DNA of 5,143 nt, taken from the NCBI GenBank assembly GCA_003453085.1, contig DMMK01000240.1:1-5143 (forward strand), read 5' to 3'. The DNA is from Verrucomicrobiales bacterium (GTDB lineage Bacteria; Verrucomicrobiota; Verrucomicrobiia; Verrucomicrobiales; Verrucomicrobiaceae). Below, one piece after another: positions 1 through 5,143 of this stretch; positions within the stretch are counted from its first letter, which is position 1; every line of letters starts with the position of its first letter. A program made the position numbers and the translations under genes. The notes under the pieces are model-generated. The model was not told the DNA's origin and searched no databases. It saw only the letters and a list, made by a program, of their open reading frames with translations.

Positions 1-199
1 TGTTGTAGGCGTGAGTGAAGACCTTGCCGCTTTGGGCCAGACGATCGAGATTCGGCGTCTCAATGTCCGTTTTTTCAAAGGCGCGAAGGGCATCGTAGGT
101 GAGGTCGTCGGCAAAGAGGAAAAGGATGTTCGGTTTCTCCGCCGCGCTGAGGCAGGTGTGCAGGAGGCAGGCGCAAAAAAGCAGGAGCTTCGATTTCAT
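1..199 (-). CDS. Sulfatase family protein, N-terminal fragment (cut by the window edge)
   Basis: This is the first 66 residues of an exported sulfatase of the alkaline-phosphatase-like superfamily, which hydrolyses sulfate esters, commonly on sulfated polysaccharides. The protein opens with a signal peptide (MKSKLLLFCACLLHTCLSAA), with a likely signal peptidase I site after Ala20. Next comes the family's first conserved block, PNILFLFADDL (residues 23-33), whose Asp31 and Asp32 would be metal ligands. It continues with TPNLDRLAQSGKVFTHAY (48-65), the usual sequence just before the catalytic C/S-x-P-S-R motif. That motif lies outside the window, so the formylglycine-type nucleophile cannot be confirmed, nor can the substrate class. 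The ATG at 197-199 gives a complete signal peptide. No Shine-Dalgarno sequence is seen before it. The gene is divergent from the NADH dehydrogenase gene, with 98 bp between them. Family assignment is firm; substrate is unknown. Confidence 0.9.
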   Translation of the reverse strand, partial: MKSKLLLFCACLLHTCLSAAEKPNILFLFADDLTYDALRAFEKTDIETPNLDRLAQSGKVFTHAYN

Positions 200-297
200 G
201 GGAAGAGAGCAAACGAACGAAAATCCTGGTCATTTCAGCGCATCGCTCTGGCGTGCTGTGTGCTTGTTTAACCCTCGAACATCATCTACTGGAAAGC
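200..297. other. Divergent intergenic region between sulfatase and NADH dehydrogenase genes
   Basis: This 98-bp gap should hold the promoters of both flanking genes. I see no convincing -35/-10 pair on either strand, no long inverted repeat and no small gene with a recognisable start. Near the dehydrogenase start there is a GGAAA at 291-295, which could be a weak ribosome-binding site although it is very close to the ATG at 298. Confidence 0.5.
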
Positions 298-1560
298 ATG
301 ACTCCCCCGCCCACGACTGATACCAAGCGTCCCGAAGAGGTGGTGATCCTCGGCGGTGGTTTTGCCGGACTGACCTGTGCCAAGGAATTGAATGATCCGC
401 GCTACCACGTCACCCTGGTGGACCGCTGGAATCATCACCTTTTCCAGCCCCTCCTCTATCAGGTGGCCACAGCGGGGCTTTCCACCACAGAAATCGCCCA
501 GCCGCTGCGCTCCATTTTGGCCGAGCATAAAAATGTGACGACGCTCATGGATGAGGTCACGGAGATTGATCTGCCGAATAAAAAGGTGGTCATGAAAGGC
601 CACACTTTAGCCTACGATCATCTCGTCATCGCTCTGGGGGCAAAGACGGGGTTCTTTGGCCGCAATGAGTGGGAGCCCTTCACCTTTGGCCTGAAGAGCC
701 TGGAGGATGCGATGAACATCCGCCGTGAGGTGTTGCTGGCCTTTGAAAAAGCCGAGGCCACCAATGACCCTGCGGAAACCGCCCGCCTGCTGACCATGAT
801 CGTCGTGGGTGGCGGGCCCACAGGCGTGGAGATGTCGGGCTCCTTGGCCGAGCTGGCCAAAGTGGTGCTGCGGGAGGACTTTCGCCGCATTGACCCGACC
901 CAGGCGCACGTCCACCTCATTGAGGCAGGACCCAAGCTGCTGCCGATGTTTTCCGAAAGTCTGATCACCTACACCCGCGAGCATCTGGAGGAGATCGGCG
1001 TCACCGTTCACCTCAATTGCCCGGTCAAAGAAGTGGGGAAAGGCTACGTCATCGCGGGTGAGCAGCGCATCGAGGCCGATATCATCATCTGGGCCGCTGG
1101 TGTGGAGGCAAGCCCGGTCACCAAAACTCTCGCCGGGGTGCCGCTGGATCGCGGCGGGCGCATCCAGGTGCAGCCAGATCTCAGCCTGCCGGGCTACCCG
1201 CAGGTCTATGCAGCGGGGGATCTGGTGGCCCTGACCGACGTCAAAGGCGTGCGTGTCCCCGGAGTCTGCCCGGCTGCCATTCAGATGGGGCAGCACATCG
1301 CCAAAGTTATCAAAGAAGGTGACCGCATCCCTTATGCCTATTGGGATAAAGGCAGCATGGCCACCATCGGGCGCAAGGCAGCGGTGGCGATGTTTAAAGG
1401 CATGAACTTCCGGGGCTTTTTCGCCTGGCTGATGTGGCTTTTTGTCCACCTGCTGTTCCTGGTAGGCATGCGCAATCGCGCCGCTGTTTTCCTGCACTGG
1501 GTGTGGAGTTACTTCACCTGGCAGCGCGGCGCGCGCATCATCCTCAGCCGGGACGAATAA
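298..1560 (+). CDS. NAD(P)/FAD-dependent oxidoreductase, type II NADH dehydrogenase (NDH-2) family
   Basis: This 420-residue flavoprotein probably passes electrons from NADH to membrane quinone without pumping protons. The FAD-binding Rossmann motif GGGFAG is at residues 19-24, with an acidic Asp42 ending the second strand (VTLVD) and the family block HHLFQPLLYQVATAGL just after. The second Rossmann motif GGGPTG is at 171-176. Glu209 at the end of its second strand (HLIEAG) favours NADH over NADPH by the usual rule. The second FAD contact YAAGD is at 304-308, followed by AAIQMGQH (326-333), where NDH-2 proteins place residues near the flavin and quinone. The C-terminus has two hydrophobic aromatic-rich stretches (about 374-391 and 395-408) around GMRNR, consistent with membrane attachment. 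Length is normal. The ATG at 298 is preferred because the Rossmann strand follows closely; an in-frame GTG at 253 would add 15 unlikely residues. The gene converges on the esterase with a 2-bp gap. Confidence 0.93.
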   Translation: MTPPPTTDTKRPEEVVILGGGFAGLTCAKELNDPRYHVTLVDRWNHHLFQPLLYQVATAGLSTTEIAQPLRSILAEHKNVTTLMDEVTEIDLPNKKVVMKGHTLAYDHLVIALGAKTGFFGRNEWEPFTFGLKSLEDAMNIRREVLLAFEKAEATNDPAETARLLTMIVVGGGPTGVEMSGSLAELAKVVLREDFRRIDPTQAHVHLIEAGPKLLPMFSESLITYTREHLEEIGVTVHLNCPVKEVGKGYVIAGEQRIEADIIIWAAGVEASPVTKTLAGVPLDRGGRIQVQPDLSLPGYPQVYAAGDLVALTDVKGVRVPGVCPAAIQMGQHIAKVIKEGDRIPYAYWDKGSMATIGRKAAVAMFKGMNFRGFFAWLMWLFVHLLFLVGMRNRAAVFLHWVWSYFTWQRGARIILSRDE

Positions 1561-1562
1561 CC

Positions 1563-2843
1563 TTACTTTTGCCGTATGGCCCGCACGTGGGCCAGGGCGG
1601 CTTCGGTCATGAAGGCGCTGGCTTCCGGGCTGCTCTTGTGGCCCGTCAGCGGCATGGTGTGCAGGGTTTTGGGCATCGTCAGCACATTGTAGGCCGCATA
1701 GACGCTGCTCGGTGGGCACACGGTGTCAATGAAACCCACGGTGACGGCGGCTCCCTGGCACTTCGCACGGGTGGCGAAGTTGACGTTGTCAAAGTAACGC
1801 GCCGTTTGCAGCTCAGCTTCCACGGCTTTGCCATCGGTGATCGTCACCAGTTTCGGCCAGCCATTGATGCGGCCTGCGGCGATGCCGGTGTGGTCGCACC
1901 CAGCGGGCACGCCTGCACAAAAGAACGTGACCCGTGGGTCCAGCCCAGCCGCCGCAAAGGCCTGGAAACCACCCTGGCTGCTGCCATAGACGATGAGCGT
2001 CTTGCCATCCCACTCCGGCTGCGCGGTGAGGAAATCCAGTGCGCGGATGACGCGCAGGAACATGCCTTTGAAGTAGCATTTTTCGCGATCATCACGGCCC
2101 TGAAAACGGTAGTCCTTCAGAGCCCCAGCAGCCTGCTCATCGTAAAAGGCCTTCGGTTTGCCATTGGGCAGGCCGTGGGCATTGATGTCCATGGACAGCA
2201 TGCCGCCTTCCCGTTCAGACCACGCCACCGCGCCCAGGCTGGAGCCACCGACGCCTGCGCCATGGACAAAGAGAATGGCAGGGCAGCTCTTGGCCTTCGC
2301 ATCCTTCGGTTTGGCATAGTAGCCGGAGACAGGCGCGCCCAGGCAGGTGATCTGCGCATCATATACGGCTACCTTCGGCAGGGTGCTGGTCACCGGGGTG
2401 AGGGTGGACTTCATTTCTACTTGAGCGAGGGCAGCTTTTTGCGCTGCCCAAAAGGCATCAAAGTCATCCGGCACGGGCAGGCTCGGCTTGATCTCCTGCG
2501 GGCTGAATCCGGCGCTGGCCTGGGCGAAATCTTTCTGGCCAGCGATGCTCGCACGCAGCAGCAGGAAGCCAGGCTCGCCCAGCGTCCCGGTCAGCGTGGC
2601 CTTGCCATCTTTAATCTGTAGGGTCTCTTCGCGCTTCGGCTCCACGCCGTCTTTAGAGAGTGAGCACTGGATTTGCCCCTGGGCCAGCGGCTTGCCATCC
2701 TGAGTCACCGTGAGGTCAAACCGGGCGGTCTCTCCCGTTTGGTAGAGGGCTTGGGGGCGATCCGTGACGGCTTTGATCACCAAGGCGGGAGTCTGGGCAG
2801 CGGCTGCGCTGGCAAGAGCAAGGAAAATAAAGGAGCGAAACAT
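1563..2843 (-). CDS. Secreted acetylxylan esterase-like alpha/beta hydrolase (AXE1/CE7-related)
   Basis: This is a 426-residue exported serine hydrolase, likely removing acetyl or similar ester groups from plant-type glycans or oligosaccharides. Residues 1-16 form a signal peptide (MFRSFIFLALASAAAA), with cleavage near Gln17. Residues about 20-112 look like a beta-sandwich, Ig-like domain. The PVPDDFDAFWAAQKAAL block (123-139) marks the start of the AXE1-type catalytic domain. HGAGVGG (194-200) is the likely oxyanion-hole loop and GSSQGG (287-292) the nucleophile elbow with Ser289. DTVCPPSSVYAAYN (373-386) supplies Asp373, and GHKSS (401-405) supplies His402, completing the triad. The RGQ motif of classical CE7 enzymes is absent; the equivalent region reads DINAHGLPNG (219-228), so this is a divergent branch and the substrate is uncertain. 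The ATG at 2841-2843 is chosen because it starts the signal peptide; a TTG at 2873 would add 10 residues in front of it. No Shine-Dalgarno sequence is visible. Confidence 0.9.
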   Translation of the reverse strand: MFRSFIFLALASAAAAQTPALVIKAVTDRPQALYQTGETARFDLTVTQDGKPLAQGQIQCSLSKDGVEPKREETLQIKDGKATLTGTLGEPGFLLLRASIAGQKDFAQASAGFSPQEIKPSLPVPDDFDAFWAAQKAALAQVEMKSTLTPVTSTLPKVAVYDAQITCLGAPVSGYYAKPKDAKAKSCPAILFVHGAGVGGSSLGAVAWSEREGGMLSMDINAHGLPNGKPKAFYDEQAAGALKDYRFQGRDDREKCYFKGMFLRVIRALDFLTAQPEWDGKTLIVYGSSQGGFQAFAAAGLDPRVTFFCAGVPAGCDHTGIAAGRINGWPKLVTITDGKAVEAELQTARYFDNVNFATRAKCQGAAVTVGFIDTVCPPSSVYAAYNVLTMPKTLHTMPLTGHKSSPEASAFMTEAALAHVRAIRQK

Positions 2844-2944
2844 GGGAGAAAAAACAACGGACGTGCAGGCCAAATTCTGTCGTTCCGGAAGAGCTCACGC
2901 AAGATCCCATGCCATTCTCGCTGAACATTTAACAAAGTTTTACA

Positions 2945-2963
2945 GTCAAAGCCCTGGCTTGAC
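2945..2963. repeat. Imperfect inverted repeat, possible operator
   Basis: The arms GTCAAAGCC (2945-2953) and GGCTTGAC (2956-2963) are reverse complements apart from one extra A in the left arm, around a 2-bp centre. The site lies between two divergent genes, which suits a dimeric regulator. A TTGACC on the plus strand (2959-2964) and a TTGACT on the minus strand (2949-2944) overlap its two ends. An operator function is inferred only from symmetry and position. Confidence 0.35.
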
Positions 2964-2987
2964 CCTGTCTCCCGCGCGTTGCAGGAT
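2959..2987 (+). promoter_or_regulatory. Weak candidate sigma70-type promoter for the kinase-like gene
   Basis: TTGACC (2959-2964) matches the -35 consensus at 5 of 6 positions. After a 17-bp spacer, CAGGAT (2982-2987) matches the -10 consensus only at A2, A5 and T6. Transcription would begin near 2994, about 60 bases before the ATG at 3056. The -10 match is poor, so this is a suggestion only. If it is right, the left arm of the hairpin at 2981-3010 would lie mostly outside the transcript. Confidence 0.2.
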
Positions 2988-3010
2988 TTGGGTTAAGCGC
3001 GGAATCCTGC
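2981..3010 (+). repeat. Perfect 8-bp inverted repeat upstream of the kinase-like gene
   Basis: GCAGGATT (2981-2988) and AATCCTGC (3003-3010) are exact reverse complements separated by 14 bases. If transcribed they would form a stem-loop ending 45 bases before the ATG at 3056. There is no T-run after it, so it is not a typical intrinsic terminator. It could be a leader structure, a protein-binding site or chance. Confidence 0.35.
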
Positions 3011-3020
3011 GTTCTCCTTT

Positions 3021-3059
3021 ATGATCATCATGACAACCCCTGCCGCACGCCTTGCATGA
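3021..3059 (+). other. Possible 12-codon leader ORF overlapping the kinase-like start by ATGA
   Basis: An ATG at 3021 opens a frame reading MIIMTTPAARLA, with a second ATG at 3030. Its TGA stop (3057-3059) overlaps the ATG at 3056 as ATGA. Such overlaps allow translational coupling, which would help a downstream gene that lacks a Shine-Dalgarno site. No ribosome-binding site precedes the small frame either, and so short a frame can easily occur by chance. Confidence 0.2.
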
Positions 3060-5143
3060 GTTTGCCGGATATCGCTGGACATGAATTGCAGGATCTGATC
3101 GGCAGCGGACGCTGCGGAGCCGTTTACCGGGCCAGCTCTGGCGGCAAAGCCTGTGCCGTAAAGGTCTTCTCCTCGATGGCCATCAATCGCAAGGCCCTGG
3201 CCACAGCGCTGAGTGCGCTGCAGCAGATGCCGCATCATCGCGGGGTGCTGCCGGTGGAGAATTTTAATTTCGACCGCAGCCCCTACTATGCCGCCATGCC
3301 GCTGGTGGGCGTGATGATGAAGGATGCCCAGGGCCGCCGCTTGTGGCAGACACCCACGCTGGAGTCCCTTTGCAGCCAGCCAAACCCTGACCTTGCGTGG
3401 AACTGCATCTACCAGCTTTCGGATGCCCTCGCCTGGCTGCACAAGCACGGCATCCCCCATGGCAATCTCCGCCCCTGCAACGTGCTGCTGGAGGACGATG
3501 CCGAAGCCAGCATCCGCCTCACCGACATGGCCCAGGGCTGGGTGGGCGGCATCCATCATCTGGAGCTCACGGACCACTTTGTACATCTCTGCCCGGAGCA
3601 GGCAGAAAATCCCGAAGGTGTCTTCAATGGTTATGGGGCCAGTTGGGATGTGTACAGCTTTGGCGTCCTCGCTTTTCGTCTCCTCACCGGACAGCTCCCG
3701 CGTGGGGCCCGAGCCTGGGCCGAGCAGGTGGCCTTTGTGCAAAAGAAGGTCGCTTCCGGTCTCGCCTATGGGATCGACAGCGCTGCCCTCATCACCGCTG
3801 TGCGCTCGCAGCCGAAGATCGTCTGGCCGGATGCCCCCCAGTCCAAATGGGATGAACGCCGCCGCAACATCATCGAGCGGGCGCTGGACCTGAACCCGGC
3901 CGCTCGCTGGACCGACATGCGCGAAGTGGTGCGCGAATTTGAGATCCTCGAATCCGACTACCTGCTGGAGGAGTCGCGCGAGCAGACCACCCAGGAGCGC
4001 AAGCGTCAGGCGCTCAAGGTGAGCATGCTGCAGGTCACCGCGCTCAGCCTGCTCGCCACCTTGGTGATGTGTAGCATCTATGCTTTCACCACCTTGCGCC
4101 GGGCGCAGAAGGCAGAGGTCGTCATCGGCGAAAATGAGGCCGTCTTGCAGCGGGAGATCCAGGTCCGTGAGGAAAAGATCGCCTCCCTGACGGGCCAGCG
4201 GGACAAATCCATTGAGCAAAAGAAAACGGCGGATTCCAATCTCCAGCACTCGCAGACAGCGGTGGACCAGTTTCTCACCCAGCTGCTGCAGTCCCCCACC
4301 AGCAACGAACTGGACACTGAGTTTTCCAAAAGCCAGCTGCGCGATGCCCTGGCCTTTTGCATGGCGGGTCTGCCCATGCTGGAAAAAGATCCAGCCCTCG
4401 GGGTGGAGCGTCTGCGGGCCTATGGCAACATCGGCCAGATCCACCTCCGCATGCGTGACCATGAACAGGCCCGCGTGTATCTGGAAAAAGCCCGCGATCA
4501 GGCCGCCCTGCTGCTGAAGGACGGCAAGTCTGACCCCAAGCTCCCATTGTTTCATCAATGGTTCGGCAAATACAGCCTGCTGCTTTCGGACCTCTCCAAT
4601 CGCAAGGGCGACCGCGCCACCTCCCTGGCCTTTCTGCGGGATGCCACCACCAGCCTCACGGAAGGGCTGGCCGCAGATTCAAAAAATCGCCTCGCCCGCA
4701 ATGAGTGCGCCCGGGCCTGGATGGAGTATGGCCTGCGCATGCAGGAAAATGGCGACCTCACCGAAGCCGAAAAAGCCCTGGCCCACGTGCCGGAAGTGCT
4801 CGACCCCAAGCTGCTCGGTGCCGAGCCCATTCCCGACGAACGCTTCCTCCTCGCCCGTTCCAAGTTTGCCAAAGGCCTCGCCCAGCGGGATGCAGGCCGC
4901 GCGCAGGATGCCCTGACCACCCTCATTGATGCCGTCACCGAAATGGGGGAGCTCGTCATGGGTTCCTCGCCGCGCAATCAGGAGCAGGCTCTGCTTCTGG
5001 CCGATGCCTACACCGAGCTGGCCGAATTGATCGGCAAAAGCATTGGTGCCAAGGAGGCCCGCGAGGCCCACCAGCAAGCCATCCCCATCCTGCTGGAGCT
5101 GAACCGTCTCCTTCCCGAATGGGCGGAGGTGAAGTACCTGCTG
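3056..5143 (+). CDS. Membrane-anchored Ser/Thr kinase-like protein (predicted pseudokinase) with coiled coil and TPR-like repeats, 3' end cut off
   Basis: The frame is open for 696 codons to the window edge. Residues about 8-300 form a protein-kinase fold: glycine loop GSGRCGAV (16-23), ATP-binding Lys36 in AVKVF, metal-binding Asp157 in TDMA (the DFG position), CPE (179-181) at the APE position, DVYSFG (198-203), and Arg284 in the last subdomain. The catalytic loop reads HGNLRPCNVLL (135-145): Asn137 replaces the catalytic Asp and Arg139 the usual Lys. No Glu is evident in the helix-C region (about 41-57). It is therefore probably a pseudokinase that may still bind nucleotide. One transmembrane helix spans about 322-344. 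A charged coiled coil follows (about 350-410), then TPR-like helical pairs at about 454-481, 547-584, 599-636 and 644-685. The expected topology is a cytoplasmic kinase domain and a periplasmic repeat domain. The ATG at 3056 suits the domain start. The partner is unknown. Confidence 0.93.
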   Translation, partial: MSLPDIAGHELQDLIGSGRCGAVYRASSGGKACAVKVFSSMAINRKALATALSALQQMPHHRGVLPVENFNFDRSPYYAAMPLVGVMMKDAQGRRLWQTPTLESLCSQPNPDLAWNCIYQLSDALAWLHKHGIPHGNLRPCNVLLEDDAEASIRLTDMAQGWVGGIHHLELTDHFVHLCPEQAENPEGVFNGYGASWDVYSFGVLAFRLLTGQLPRGARAWAEQVAFVQKKVASGLAYGIDSAALITAVRSQPKIVWPDAPQSKWDERRRNIIERALDLNPAARWTDMREVVREFEILESDYLLEESREQTTQERKRQALKVSMLQVTALSLLATLVMCSIYAFTTLRRAQKAEVVIGENEAVLQREIQVREEKIASLTGQRDKSIEQKKTADSNLQHSQTAVDQFLTQLLQSPTSNELDTEFSKSQLRDALAFCMAGLPMLEKDPALGVERLRAYGNIGQIHLRMRDHEQARVYLEKARDQAALLLKDGKSDPKLPLFHQWFGKYSLLLSDLSNRKGDRATSLAFLRDATTSLTEGLAADSKNRLARNECARAWMEYGLRMQENGDLTEAEKALAHVPEVLDPKLLGAEPIPDERFLLARSKFAKGLAQRDAGRAQDALTTLIDAVTEMGELVMGSSPRNQEQALLLADAYTELAELIGKSIGAKEAREAHQQAIPILLELNRLLPEWAEVKYLL

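Larger units (their letters stand above)
2844..3055. other. Divergent intergenic region between the esterase and kinase-like genes
   Basis: This 212-bp gap separates two divergently transcribed genes. It has the most AT-rich stretch of the window, around 2924-2950. It contains two inverted repeats (2945-2963 and 2981-3010), opposed TTGAC hexamer-like boxes and a possible leader ORF beginning at 3021, each listed separately. No Shine-Dalgarno site precedes either flanking start codon. Confidence 0.6.

Noticed and set aside
11..271. Plus-strand open frame of 86 codons near the left edge
   Set aside because: It is antisense to the sulfatase N-terminus, whose signal peptide and PNILFLFADD motif are convincing on the minus strand.
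253..297. Upstream GTG start for the NADH dehydrogenase
   Set aside because: It would add 15 residues before the normal N-terminus, with no ribosome-binding site. The ATG at 298 already precedes the FAD-binding strand by the usual short distance.
607..1719. Minus-strand open frame of 370 codons
   Set aside because: It is antisense to the NADH dehydrogenase gene and runs across its stop into the esterase gene in a different frame. Its translation resembles no family.
1434..2621. Plus-strand open frame of 395 codons
   Set aside because: It overlaps the end of the dehydrogenase and lies antisense to most of the esterase, both of which are well supported. The product shows no domain.
2764..3024. 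Plus-strand open frame of 86 codons across the intergenic region
   Set aside because: It begins antisense to the esterase signal peptide, has no start signal or recognisable domain, and ends in the leader of the kinase-like gene.
3102..3115. Palindrome GCAGCG-GA-CGCTGC inside the kinase-like gene
   Set aside because: It encodes the glycine loop of the kinase fold, the centre of 2 bases is too small for a good hairpin loop, and it is adequately explained by coding constraint and GC-rich codon use.
2993..4558. Long minus-strand open frame of 521 codons
   Set aside because: It lies antisense to the kinase-like gene, which shows clear kinase motifs, a membrane segment and TPR-like repeats in one frame. 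The antisense product has no recognisable domain, and GC-rich coding often leaves such open frames on the other strand.
1..5143. Search for CRISPR arrays, tRNA or rRNA genes, insertion sequences and defence systems
   Set aside because: No regularly spaced repeats, transposase motifs, terminal inverted repeats or RNA gene signatures were seen. Almost the whole window is taken up by four protein-coding genes.

Overview
The window looks like ordinary chromosome from a GC-rich, Gram-negative environmental bacterium. The best guess is the Verrucomicrobiota (Prosthecobacter/Verrucomicrobium-like). This rests on the combination of a secreted sulfatase, a secreted AXE1-type esterase, and a large membrane-anchored kinase-like protein with TPR repeats, together with weak or absent Shine-Dalgarno sites. 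It is an inference from gene content, not a database match.

Layout: (1) 1-199, minus strand: N-terminus of a secreted sulfatase, cut by the window edge. (2) 200-297: short divergent intergenic gap. (3) 298-1560, plus strand: complete type II NADH dehydrogenase-like flavoprotein (420 aa). (4) 1563-2843, minus strand: complete secreted acetylxylan-esterase-like hydrolase (426 aa), convergent with the dehydrogenase and only 2 bp away. (5) 2844-3055: divergent intergenic region of 212 bp with two inverted repeats and a possible 12-codon leader ORF. (6) 3056-5143, plus strand: a frame with no stop through the right edge (696 codons seen), encoding a kinase-fold domain, one transmembrane helix, a coiled coil and TPR-like helical repeats. 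This last gene is easily missed because its stop lies beyond the window and a 521-codon antisense frame overlaps it.

How the genes fit together: the sulfatase and esterase are both exported and both remove ester groups that block polysaccharide degradation, which suggests a glycan-using lifestyle. They are not in one operon here because the NADH dehydrogenase gene lies between them on the opposite strand. The dehydrogenase is probably a housekeeping respiratory enzyme. The kinase-like protein is probably a membrane signalling or scaffold protein. Its catalytic loop reads HGNLRPCN where an active kinase has HRDLKPxN, so it is predicted to be a pseudokinase. That protein and its upstream region are the most interesting part of the window. 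No RNA gene, CRISPR array, mobile element or clear intrinsic terminator was found.
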